Below, one piece after another: positions 38,623 to 47,872 of a stretch of DNA of 64,000 nt (position 1 is the first letter of the stretch; every line of letters starts with the position of its first letter). The translations under genes were made by a program, and so were the position numbers. Origin of the DNA: Dermacentor variabilis (Eukaryota > Arthropoda > Arachnida > Ixodida > Ixodidae); the NCBI RefSeq assembly GCF_050947875.1, contig NC_134569.1, positions 209,684,627 through 209,748,626 on the forward strand, read 5' to 3'. Under the pieces are notes generated by a model. The model saw only the letters and a list, made by a program, of their open reading frames with translations. It searched no databases and had not been told where the DNA came from.

Positions 38623-39384
38623 ATGTGCGTTAAAATAATGACTCTGCTTCTATCTGGCGATGTCGAGACAAATCCGGGACCTTCTACAGAAGAATTGTTA
38701 ACTGTTTTGGAAACCGTAACAAGGATTGAAAGCGGGCAGGCAGATATGCGTAGTGATTTACACGCACTTAAGCACTGGCAAGCATCTGTCAACGAGGAAC
38801 TGCAACAGCTATCTTCAAGAATAAGTGTTCTTGAGGTTGACACGTCATCGCTGAAAAAAAGCCAAAGTGCATTGCCACTCCGCTCGCCTGAAGCTATTAA
38901 TTCAATATCTCAGCAAATTAAGACTATTGAATCAAGATGCGATGATACGGAAAATCGGCTAAGGCGATGTAATCTCCTCTTTTTTGGCATCCCCGACGAT
39001 TCCAATGAAACATGGTCAGCGTCAGAAGGCAGAGTCATTGATATTTGTTCAAAAGAGCTTGGTGTTACAATCGAATCTTCGCAAATCGACCGTGCGCATC
39101 GTCTTGGCAAATATCAAGTGGGTAAATGTAGAATGATTATTACTAAATTCACCTTCTTCAAGGATAAGCAAAGAGTAATAGAAAAAAGTTATAAGTTCAA
39201 AAATACAAATTTTGCTGTGCGCGAAGACTTTTCGTTGCAAACACGAGTAGCCAGAAGAAAGTTAATAGAATTTGGGAAGTCCAAAAATGTGCCGTTTAAG
39301 CTAGCCGTCGATAAACTGCGCATAGAGAATACCGTGTTCACGTACTGCGCTGACACTGACAGTGTTATTAAATCATCTAGATAG
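38623..39384 (+). CDS. CR1 ORF1 protein with N-terminal 2A-type motif
   Basis: 253 residues from ATG 38623 to TAG 39382-39384. A 2A/StopGo signature (GDVETNPGP) occupies residues 12-20, after a short hydrophobic start (MTLLL). A coiled coil follows at about residues 20-115 (Leu/Ile/Glu heptads, EELLTVLETVTRIE, NEELQQLSSRISVLE, IKTIESRCDDTENRL). Then an RRM-like domain (RRCNLLFFGIPDDSNETW, IDRAHRLGKY, CRMIITKFTFFKDKQRVIEK) and a C-terminal domain (NFAVREDFSLQTRVARRKLI), as in L1-type ORF1 RNA chaperones. The frame is also open upstream, into the 5' UTR and the older CR1, so the exact start is uncertain; the ATG just before 2A is favoured. Expected role: RNA-binding part of the retrotransposition particle. 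Confidence 0.85.
   Translation: MCVKIMTLLLSGDVETNPGPSTEELLTVLETVTRIESGQADMRSDLHALKHWQASVNEELQQLSSRISVLEVDTSSLKKSQSALPLRSPEAINSISQQIKTIESRCDDTENRLRRCNLLFFGIPDDSNETWSASEGRVIDICSKELGVTIESSQIDRAHRLGKYQVGKCRMIITKFTFFKDKQRVIEKSYKFKNTNFAVREDFSLQTRVARRKLIEFGKSKNVPFKLAVDKLRIENTVFTYCADTDSVIKSSR
38656..38682 (+). promoter_or_regulatory. 2A (StopGo) translational recoding site
   Basis: Codons GGC GAT GTC GAG ACA AAT CCG GGA CCT-equivalent encode G-D-V-E-T-N-P-G-P, a full match to the DxExNPGP consensus. In known 2A sites the ribosome skips the last Gly-Pro bond, releasing the upstream peptide. Here only a 19-residue leader would be released. 2A motifs at the start of ORF1 have been described in some non-LTR retrotransposons of CR1-related clades. 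Confidence 0.85.
39382..39384 (+). promoter_or_regulatory. In-frame UAG between ORF1 and ORF2
   Basis: TAG followed by CAG TTT. The next 96 bases are open in the same frame and lead into the endonuclease start. The context resembles, but does not fully match, the CARYYA readthrough context. It may be a leaky stop or a single nonsense change in a fused ORF. Confidence 0.55.
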
Positions 39385-42219
39385 CAGTTTCGAAGGCCGG
39401 CAGACTCATCTGATAGTAATCCACCTCCTAATGCAAGTGTCCATAATGATGTAGCGCAGATTTCGATATCGTTCACGAATATGCGCAGTTTACTCCCAAA
39501 ACGTGTCGAAGTTTGCTCGCATCTAGAAAACAGCAATTGTGATATTCTACTAGTCACAGAAACATGGCTCCACTCCGATATCACTGATGACGAAGTCCTA
39601 CAACCATCAGTTGACTACAGCATCTATCGTAAAGACAGAGACGGAAGAAGGGGAGGCGGGGTATTGATAGCCGTAAAAAAAGACATTACTGCCTTTCCAC
39701 TTGAAATTTCAAGTCCACTTGAAATAACCTGGGTCTGCATTCCATCTTCGCATTCAAAGAACGTATTTGGAATATGTTATCGACCACCAAACAGTACAGA
39801 AACGTTCACGTCATATTTGTATGAAAATCTTTGCGAAATTACTAAGAAATTTCCTAAAGGTAACATATTTTTATTTGGTGATTTTAATTACCCAGAAATT
39901 GACTGGGCTAACCTAACGTCACCCTGCCAACACTCCAACGATTTCGTAGCGCTTGCACTAGACTTTTCTCTAGTGCAAATGATTCAGAAACCCACTCGTG
40001 GCAATAATGTTCTTGACCTCATTTTCACATCAATCCCTGAAACAGTTGCATCGGTTTATTTGATGCCTGGTTTTAGTGATCATCTACTCATTAACCTCAC
40101 AATAGAACTACCATTATACAAACGCACTACAACACCTAAGCGCATATTTAATTATAAGAAGGCTGATTTCACTGCCATCAACATAGGTTTAGAGAATTTC
40201 TACAGCTCGTTCATACGTAATTTTGTTTCCCGACCTGTTGAGGAAAACTGGAAGCTCTTTAAGGAAACACTAATGCAGCTTACACATGCTCATATTCCAC
40301 TAATTCACTTCCGGGTAAATAGTTCTAAACCATGGTATCACAGGGCGCTGCGCTCACTAAAAAATAAAAAGAAACGCCTGTTCAGAATTGCTAAGCGTCA
40401 AGGAACCGCAGTGGCGTGGTTAAAACATAAAGAGTCCGAAAAACATTACTGCTGTAACATTTGTAGCGCTAAGCACAAATTCTTTTCACACGACCTGCAA
40501 TCCATGATGCAATATAACCCTAAAAAATTCTGGGCAGTGATTTCCCCTCAAAAAGACTCGAGCCGAATTTCACTCCAAGACAATACCGGAGCACCTACTT
40601 CAGAAGAATCCTCAGTTGCTTTTAATAATTTTTTCACCTCGATGTTTACACGCGAGGATTACTCTACCATTCCCGCAATTGCAGACGTAAACTACAGGTA
40701 TATGGCACCAATAAAGATTGATGCCGCCGGCATCTCATCCCTAATTAAAAAACTAAAGGTCTCTACCTCAGCCGGCGTTGATCGTATAAATAATAAAATT
40801 TTAAAGCATACGTCCACATATACAGCCCCCATTCTATCACGTATTTTTGAGCAATCCTTATCCACAGGGGAACTACCATGTGACTGGAAAATCGGGAAAA
40901 TCATTCCCATCTTTAAGTCGGGCGATAAAAGTAGGATAAGTAATTACCGACCCATATCATTAACAAGCATTCCATGTAAATTACTGGAGCACGCGATAGC
41001 ATCTAATATTGTGCAGCACTTAGAAGCTAACAATTTCTTCTATCCGAAGCAACACGGTTTTAGGAAAGAACTTTCCTGTGAGACTCAACTAATTGAATTC
41101 ACTAACGAGCTATTCACATACATAGACAATGGTTTCCAGATTGATAGTATCTTTATTGACTTTGCCAAAGCCTTTGATCGCGTTCCCCACTCTAGATTAA
41201 TAGCCAAATTATCATCATTACATTTAGACAGCCTTACAATATCGTGGATAAGGAACTTCCTCACATCCCGCAAACAGTTTACGTTCACTGACAATCATTC
41301 TTCTTCCTTGGCCGATGTGTCATCTGGTGTACCTCAAGGTAGCGTACTGGGTCCGCTATTGTTTCTCATCTACATAAATGATTTGCCATCGAACATAATA
41401 TCACCAATCAGATTATTTGCTGACGATTGCGTAGTTTATCGCCAAATTAAGACACCCGACGATCACATAGCTCTTCAAACAGATCTAGATAAGATTACAA
41501 GCTGGTGCAAGCTATGGCAAATGTCACTAAATACTGAAAAATGCAAATTAATGACTGTCAGCGGAAAGAAAACTAACTCTCTTTACACTTACTCGCTTAA
41601 CAACAGTGCTGTCACTGTCACCCCCTTGTACAAATATCTCGGTATTCATATTACAACAAACTTATCATGGAAGACGCATATAAAACATGTTACAGCAAAA
41701 GCATCTAGCACACTTGGTTACCTAAAACGAAACCTACGTGAAGCCCCTTCAGCCACTCGTGCAATAGCGTACAGAACCTTTGTTCGTCCGCAGCTTGAAT
41801 TCGCTTCCGCCATCTGGTCGCCACATCAGGAATATTTAATAAATTCTCTCGAATCTGTTCAAAACCGTGCCACGCGTTTCATCGCGATAGATTACAGTAG
41901 GCATTCTAGCGTGACTGCTATAAAGAAATCACTATCACTCCCATCTCTTGAATCTAGAAGGACGATAGCTCTGCTTTGCTTACTGCACAAAATCACTCAC
42001 AGTCAACACGCCACTACATTACCCCTTTCCCGCCCATTTCGCACATCTCGCCGCTTATATAACGCACACAGTTTCACACGTGTTTTCGGCCACACAAATG
42101 CATTTAACAAATCTGCATTACCTCTGGCAATAGCAGCTTGGAACGATCTTCCAAGCCACATTGTTGAAATTAATAATCTCGACACGTTTAGAGAAACATT
42201 AAAAAAATTGATTCCGTAG
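39385..42219 (+). CDS. CR1 ORF2: APE endonuclease plus reverse transcriptase, intact
   Basis: The frame is open from the UAG. The first AUG is at 39481, giving 912 residues, but ISISFTN just before it holds the Asn conserved at the start of APE endonucleases, so the functional protein should start upstream. With the 39481 AUG as residue 1: TETWL (26-30, Glu27 metal ligand), RRGGGVLIAV, GICYRPPN, GDFN (133-136), SDH (199-201). [68 protein letters not shown], catalytic FADD (646-649), YKYLGIHITTNLSW, SVQNRATRFIAIDYS, and the C-terminal AAWNDLP region. No stop or frameshift. It nicks DNA and copies the RNA by target-primed reverse transcription. Confidence 0.9.
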   Translation, partial: QFRRPADSSDSNPPPNASVHNDVAQISISFTNMRSLLPKRVEVCSHLENSNCDILLVTETWLHSDITDDEVLQPSVDYSIYRKDRDGRRGGGVLIAVKKDITAFPLEISSPLEITWVCIPSSHSKNVFGICYRPPNSTETFTSYLYENLCEITKKFPKGNIFLFGDFNYPEIDWANLTSPCQHSNDFVALALDFSLVQMIQKPTRGNNVLDLIFTSIPETVASVYLMPGFSDHLLINLTIELPLYKRTTTPKRIFNYKKADFTAINIGLENFYSSFIRNFVSRPVEENWKLFKETLMQLTHAHIPLIHFRVNSSKPWYHRALRSLKNKKKRLFRIAKRQGTAVAWLKHKESEKHYCCNICSAKHKFFSHDLQSMMQYNPKKFWAVISPQKDSSRISLQDNTGAPTSEESSVAFNNFFTSMFTREDYSTIPAIADVNYRYMAPIKIDAAGISSLIKKLKVSTSAGVDRINNKILKHTSTYTAPILSRIFEQSLSTGELPCDWKIGKIIPIFKSGDKSRISNYRPISLTSIPCKLLEHAIASNIVQHLEANNFFYPKQHGFRKELSCETQLIEFTNELFTYIDNGFQIDSIFIDFAKAFDRVPHSRLIAKLSSLHLDSLTISWIRNFLTSRKQFTFTDNHSSSLADVSSGVPQGSVLGPLLFLIYINDLPSNIISPIRLFADDCVVYRQIKTPDDHIALQTDLDKITSWCKLWQMSLNTEKCKLMTVSGKKTNSLYTYSLNNSAVTVTPLYKYLGIHITTNLSWKTHIKHVTAKASSTLGYLKRNLREAPSATRAIAYRTFVRPQLEFASAIWSPHQEYLINSLESVQNRATRFIAIDYSRHSSVTAIKKSLSLPSLESRRTIALLCLLHKITHSQHATTLPLSRPFRTSRRLYNAHSFTRVFGHTNAFNKSALPLAIAAWNDLPSHIVEINNLDTFRETLKKLIP

Positions 42220-42530
42220 TTATGCGCACATGTTTCATTTGTACCATGTCACTTGACTGTCATTCTGTGGACAGCATGTCACTTGACATGCACTTGCAGT
42301 TCTTTGCAGGAATTTGATGAGCCATGCGCGTTTCTGATCGTCCAGAGTGTTTTTGTTCTTCGTTTGCTTGATGTTGTTCGGCGTATTTCGATTCAACTTT
42401 TTTTTCAATTGTTTGATTTGTTGTTAGCTATGTTTTTTGCTCCTGGTTTCGACATGTTGTTTCTCTTACCCCCCTCACGCAATACTCCAGTTGGAGCCTG
42501 TGAGGTATGTGTATAAAATAAATAAATAAA
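42220..42530 (+). other. 3' UTR and tail of the full-length CR1
   Basis: Non-coding, with a T-rich middle and the terminal AAAATAAATAAATAAA. The CACTTGACTGTCATTCTGTG/CACTTGACATGCACTTGCAG words near 42250-42300 form a weak direct repeat. Confidence 0.7.
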
Positions 42531-42762
42531 TTTGGTATTCCATATTTTAGAACAAAGATGTGTCATGGTTCTTTTATTCCTAAAACCTGCGCCGACTGGA
42601 ACGACCTTCCTCCCTCCATCGCTGCCATTTCTGACGTCGGCAATTTCAAGACTGCTGTATTTTCCGCCATCTTGTAATACCTATTATTGTATAATTATGT
42701 ACTTTTTTCACTTACCACTCCTTTCTGTAATGCCTTTGGGCCAGGAAAGTATCCGAAATGAA

Positions 42763-42801
<39 letters not shown>

Positions 42802-42802
42802 A
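42531..42802 (+). mobile_element. Older CR1-like LINE, 3' part
   Basis: Continues the protein broken at 38165: GIPYFRTKMCHGSFIPKTCA, then DWNDLPPSIAAISDVGNFKT and TAA at 42677-42679. The 3' UTR has TTTCTGTAATGCCTTTGGGC and a long (AATA)n tail (42761-42802), the same kind of tail as the elements at 1.7 and 61.8 kb. Confidence 0.9.
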
Positions 42803-42817
42803 TATAGCTATATTTAT

Positions 42818-43505
42818 TACAAAACATACATACACGTAGAAAAAAATGATGGAAAACGACATATAAACATACCTTTAGATACCATGAAGCGCGCTCCTGG
42901 CGTCATTTTTAAATGGCTTCGAGTGTTCCTGCACGATCGCCACTGCGCGGTTTTGCTCCACACAGTGTGCATTACTTTGTGGCAATGAAATAGAACAAAA
43001 AATATGTTTTTGGTCGATTTACGATTTACGCCCTTATAGTCCACGGTTCGACGGCACACCATCAGGCGAGGGGGTGCACATTTTCTTCTTGGCACCAAAC
43101 AAAACACTTGCCAAAGTGAGAACAAAAACAGTTCATGACGCTTCGAGTGCCCTGCTGATCTCTTCTTCATACAAAATCGAGACAATTTGAGCCGTGCCAT
43201 ACATACGTAGTACATGGCGCAACGATCTGGTGTATTCTCTGGCAAAGTTCCACGTGGCCGATAAAGTGTAAGAGGCGTCGATTGGATTAATAATGATTCC
43301 AAAGGAAGGCGCGATGGTAGCAATTTTTTTTCCGCGGCGACGACACTCCCAGAATTCCAATCAATGTTGTGACCCGCGTTAAGGTGATGTTCAGATATCG
43401 CATTGGCGGCGGTGTGTCCCTTAGCTACGACATTTTGGTGCTGCTTGATACGTCCTCTGAAGCTGCCTGCCTCTCCGATGTACGATACGCGGTAGTCTTG
43501 ACAAT
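42818..43505 (-). mobile_element. PLE fragment with GIY-YIG nuclease
   Basis: The minus strand from 43505 reads DYRVSYIGEAGSFRGRIKQH, then QNVVAKGHTAANAISEHHLN, AGHNIDWNS and AAEKKLLPSRLPLESLLIQS. These are the GIY-YIG core (YIGE), a conserved Arg and the EH pair of a Penelope endonuclease. A frame change near 43325 and decay after about 43230 make it inactive. A CR1 tail abuts at 43508. The lineage differs from the PLE at 45.5-47.9 kb. Confidence 0.7.
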
Positions 43506-43507
43506 GT

Positions 43508-44225
43508 ATATTATTTATTTATTTTTTATTTATTTATTTCAAAGTACCTTACAGGCCCCAAGGGGAGCATTGAGTAAGGGGGGCGTCATTGAACAAATGA
43601 CAAGAGAAAACAGATATATGAGCGCTAAAAAATGTGAGAGTCAAAAATGTTTGTAATGATCACATGCTTCCAAAACAGTGTTAAAAAACGCTAAATCAAT
43701 ACAAAGAGTTATCGGGAAAGGAATGAAAAGTAGATTTCACCCTAACATAAGAGGCGATGTAACACTTGCGCAAAATAACGTACATAGCGCGAATACATAA
43801 AGCAAACAAAATTGAAACCACAATAACAAGAAAAAGAAAGTCACGTATTATATGACATGACATATGTACAGATGAAGATATTTGTTATGATGAAGACTGT
43901 AGGTTCAGTAGTTGTCTAAATTTATCATTGCTCATTTGAGCGACAGTGCTATTAGGAAGCGAATTCCATAACCGAATCGCTCGTGGTAAAGCCGAGAAGT
44001 TAAATGCGTTAGTGTTGCCATAAATGCGAGTGAGACTTAAATCATTATAAAGTCGTCGTGATGTGCAAGACGCGCGTTCCAGTGGCAAGTTTGGTGGCTT
44101 GATTTGGTGAACATATCTATGGAGCAAGGACAGGAGTGCTATGTCACGTCGGCTACTCAGTGATTGAAGGGAAAGGTCGAGTTTTATTTGAGTGGGGTGG
44201 CGTTCACTCCAGGGTGGCGTTCACG
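43508..44225 (-). mobile_element. CR1-like LINE 3' end
   Basis: Tail on the plus strand as TTTATTTATTTTTTATTTAT at about 43510-43540, then a UTR with TACAGGCCCCAAGGGGAG. On the minus strand, the ORF2 C-terminus (SSRRDIALLSLLHRYVHQ, SRRLYNDLSLTRIYGNTNAF and LWNSLPNS) ends at 43885-43887. Closely related in this region to the full-length element (FGHTNAFNKSALPLA). 5'-truncated near 44225. Confidence 0.8.
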
Positions 44226-45474
44226 TTCCAATGGGTCTTTCACCTGGATCTGTTGGCCTCTTAATTTTTATGATGGCACGCGTGCGTGTTGACATACAAG
44301 TGGCATACGTGCAATATTTTGCATAATATATAGGTACTTGTTTCATTGCTATCCAACGCACCTAAGCAAATTCAAGCACTTAACAATCTTTTAATTTTGT
44401 GTTGTTTCGTTGATTCAGTTTTATTTATCCGAATTTAATATTAGGCACAGGCGTATTTTACTCTATGAAATATATTCCTGTTATTCTTTGTGAACATCGG
44501 AATTCACCTGTGCTTGAGCGAGACTTGGCCTGCTGTATCAAAAATAATAAGCAATTAATGAATAAACAAGATAGAGCATTTGCCGCCGTCCATGTGGAGT
44601 TGAACATTAGAAAAGAACTTAGTTTAGTGGCATTGTATTACCTAAATTGCTAGCCTGGCAAATATTCCTGCAAGCTACGCGGCAGTTTGCCACCTGGCTT
44701 GCAGGCACAATGACAGTCACAATCCTACTCCAAATTTTGTGAATGCTTTTCGCGCAAATATTATATTTGTAAAACGCAATATTGCGCACTATTGCTGGAG
44801 TGGGCAAAATTTTAAGGAAAATAACAAAATTCACTTGATAAGCATGACAGACGACTTAAAACGGTACAGTTGGCCTGCAACAACTAGAAAGGCGCATTTC
44901 CTCTTTCATGTGATAATCTATTCTTCGGTTTATACGCGTTTCCCGGTATATATGCTTTCTCGTTGGTCGTCAGCTTCTGTATGCACGCATTTTTGCGCTA
45001 GTTCATTGTATTTATTCAGTTCTTTTAGTAGACTGCAATCTACCCGCTGTCCTAATGCGCCCGTCGCATTTCTTATGGATTCAAGCGCACCAATGCTGAA
45101 TGATCACCACGTCAGTTTCAGTTCATTATGTGTTATCATAGAGTGAATGGCTTACAGATGATATGTGGGCGGGGGCCCCAAAGTCGAATACTGCAACCGG
45201 ACCGAACGCGAATTTTAAGATATGTCTCCCTATTCATGTGACAAACAAATACGTTTGAAATGCTTGCGACAAAACTTCCTTTCACTTACAATTTCTTGAA
45301 ATAAATAAACCAAAGATGCCATTTCGTCCATCACTTAAACAATGCATTGCTTTTCAAGTAGAAAACCGTCGCCACCCCTACACCACAATATTATCCCAGA
45401 ACATATTTTCTTTTCTTCAAACACCGTGCTCAAACGTTACGCATAAGCTACCGTATTAGTTGAACATGTTGAAC
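44226..45474. other. No gene seen
   Basis: AT-rich DNA without retroelement motifs. Overlapping open frames at 44619-45146 on both strands look like chance. Confidence 0.45.
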
Positions 45475-45653
45475 GGCCAGCGCAATAAGACGAAGACAGA
45501 AGGCAGGAACACACAGGACAGCGCTGAACTCACAACTAACTTTATTCGAAGGCATACACAAACTCATGTACACAACCCATAGCCACGTGCTCTTCCATCG
45601 ATGGCTTCATTCTCAGTGCCCAGGCAAAAAACGCAAAACCCTGTAATCTAATG

Positions 45654-46500
45654 CTACACTATGATGCGGCTTAAAAATTCAAATTCACTGTCATGCAAAT
45701 TTAACGATGGCATGCTTACACAACGCGACCCTTTTTTCCTGATATAGTAGGCCTCAATAATCTCCAGCGTGGCCTGATTTTTATGCGCGGAAAGTATTGT
45801 GGTGTTTTTATAGATTCGAGTGCACCCATGCTCAGAGCCATGCCGTGCGATCTGCGAGTAGGCATTACCCGTTAGCGAGCGCCTATGCTCAGACAATCTA
45901 ATATTCAGGCAACGACCTGTTTGACCGATATAGACGTGACCGCAGGAAAATGGAAGCTCGCAAACAACTCTCATTCTACGGCGCACGAACGGGGAAGTAT
46001 TCTTAACAATACAGCCTTTCCCAGCATGAGTGGAGGCAGCCTGGGCCAATTTTCTATCAATCTTACCACAAATTTTGATCATATTGTTAGGGGCAGAAAA
46101 AAACAACCTTTACATCAAACCTGCCTACTACATTCCTGAGGCTGTGTGATAGCTTATGCACATATGGAATCACAACCAGTTTTTTCTTCTTGTCGGCAGG
46201 CTCTGGATTGTTCATTCTTGTGGGTGCTCCTAATTTTACAAGCTTAACAAGTTTCTATGCGGTCATGCGGATAGCATCCTCTCGAAAACCTGCCGCTCTC
46301 AAACGCTCCAGATGTTTTAAGAAACTCTCAGACGTCTGGTGAAAACACGATTTCGAAAGTGCGGAAAACAGAACAAAAAGAAAACAATGCCATTTTTTAC
46401 CACCTTAAAATGTGCAGAGTGAGAACTTAAAATTGTTTTTTTCCGACCTTGGGCAATACATCCAGCACACATGCGTATCAGTTAATTTGAGCCTCGTATC
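45654..46500 (-). pseudogene. PLE connector and GIY-YIG endonuclease
   Basis: From the intact frame at 46106: a Cys-containing linker (GKIDRKLAQAASTHAGKGC), then CELPFSCGHVYIGQTGRCLN, IRLSEHRRSLTGN, ARHGSEHGCTRIYKN, and TLEIIEAYYIRKKG with the catalytic Glu, ending SEFEFLSRIIV. The GIY-YIG core is complete. Upstream to about 46500, connector sequence (PEPADKKKKLVVIPYVHKLS) is in another frame with a stop, so it is disconnected from the RT. Confidence 0.8.
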
Positions 46501-46550
46501 AAAAATTGTAGCTCGTTCTTATCTGGCACTTGATGAGTAAAAACTAACCC

Positions 46551-47200
46551 TCAGCCACATTTGTGGAATACTTGAAGTACATTATGAACCATTTGTTGGA
46601 AATTAGTACTCTTCACAAAGATCAGAAAATCATCAACACATCTTAGCACTTTGAATGTTCGGTCATCTAGGTTACTTTCTATATTTCTGTCTACGCTACC
46701 TAGGAAAATGTTAGTTAGTACTGGTGCAACCTTGGAGCCAATGCAAATGCCAGATTTTTGTAGGCATAAATTTTCTTTCCATTCAACAACAGTTGAAGCT
46801 AAGTAAAAAGAGAGAATCTTGAGAAAACTGCTGAGAGATATACCACAGCTGCCAGTAAATTTGAGCTCATCATTGTCCTCGGTGATACACAGTTTAACGC
46901 TTATCATTAGTTCGTCTTGTGGAATGTTATTGTACAGGTCTTGAACATCGATGCTAAAAATATTACAATCACCAGGATTACATTGAATGAGGAAGCTGAT
47001 GAGATCATCTGAGTTTTTTACCGCAAACGGATCTCTGTTCACCAATGATTGCAAATGCCTTTGTAAGTATCCCGAGACAACCCGCTGCCATGTATCCTTT
47101 TCCTTGACTATTGCTCAAAATGGAATGTCAGGTTTGTGGGTATTTGCTGCGAAGAAAACATCCAAATTAAGACTTTTTGCCTTTTTTTACTGATGAAGCT
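46551..47200 (-). pseudogene. PLE reverse transcriptase fragment
   Basis: Penelope RT motifs: DPFAVKNSDDLISFLIQ, IFSIDVQDLYNNIPQDEL (first catalytic Asp), KSGICIGSKVAPVLTNIFLG and LRCVDDFLIFVKS (YVDD has become CVDD; both Asp kept). The open frame covers 47054-46551, and upstream RT sequence is decayed. PLE RTs are related to telomerase. Confidence 0.85.
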
Positions 47201-47454
47201 AGTTGCTCAAGGTTGTGGTTGTGCAGTGGTGACAGTGCGCGCTCCTTAACTTTAGCGGGCTTCATATCTACTGCTCTGAAGTTCTTTCCTATTGAATCTC
47301 GCGCTTTTTTTCAGAAGATATTCTCTAATACTACAAAAAAAAAAACCTTCCTTATCAGAGGTCAAAATGTGAATGTTTCTACTCACAGCATATTCTACAC
47401 AATCGTTTACAGCCTTATTCTTCGAGTGCCTCTCTCCCGATGTATCTAGGAGCT

Positions 47455-47872
47455 CGCTAACGGGTAATGCCTACTCGCAGATCGCACGGCATGGCTCTGA
47501 GCATGGGTGCACTCGAATCTATAAAAACACCACAATACTTTCCGCGCATAAAAATCAGACAACGCTGGAGATTATTGAGGCCTACTATATCAGGAAAAAA
47601 GGGTCGCGTTGTGTAAGCACGCCATCGTTAAATTTGCATGACAGTGAATTTGAATTTTTAAGCCGCATCATAGTGCAGCATTAGATTACAGGGTTTTGCG
47701 TTTTTTGCCTGCGCACTGAGAATGAAGCCATCGATGGAAGAGCACGTGGCTATGGGTTGTGTACATGAGTTTGTGTATGCCTTCGAATAAAGTTAGTTGT
47801 GAGTTCAGCGCTGTCCTGTGTATTCCTGCCTTCTGTCTTCGTCTTATTGCACTACCACTTCAAGATGTTCAA
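47455..47872 (+). mobile_element. Inverted copy of the PLE 3' end
   Basis: Plus-strand copy of 45475-45890 with few changes: SSLTGNAYSQIARHGSEHGC, TLEIIEAYYIRKKGSRCVS, the 3' UTR and the terminal GAAGACAGAAGG complement (CCTTCTGTCTTCGTCTTATT). With 45475-45890 it makes inverted terminal repeats of about 410 bp. High similarity suggests both arms formed in a single event. Confidence 0.9.

Larger units (their letters stand above)
38171..42530 (+). mobile_element. Full-length CR1-like LINE with 2A motif, nested in older CR1
   Basis: 4360 bp between TTTGG at 38166-38170 and TTTGG at 42531-42535. The pre-insertion protein frame is restored at exactly this join, which proves the boundaries. Order: a 5' UTR with a repeated 55-bp segment, ORF1 (38623-39384), an in-frame UAG, ORF2 (to 42219), and a 311-bp 3' UTR ending in AAAATAAATAAATAAA. 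There are no frameshifts, and all catalytic motifs are present. It is the best candidate in the window for an active element. Confidence 0.95.
45475..47450 (-). mobile_element. PLE with RT and GIY-YIG domains
   Basis: Minus-strand Penelope-like element, about 2 kb, with the RT core, connector, GIY-YIG nuclease and 3' UTR (45475-45650, ending AATAAGACGAAGACAGAAGG). Its 5' part is cut off at about 47450, where an inverted copy of its own 3' end begins. Confidence 0.9.

Noticed and set aside
37432..39384. 650-codon ORF as one protein
   Set aside because: It crosses a proven insertion boundary at 38170/38171. It is the end of one CR1 plus the 5' UTR and ORF1 of another.
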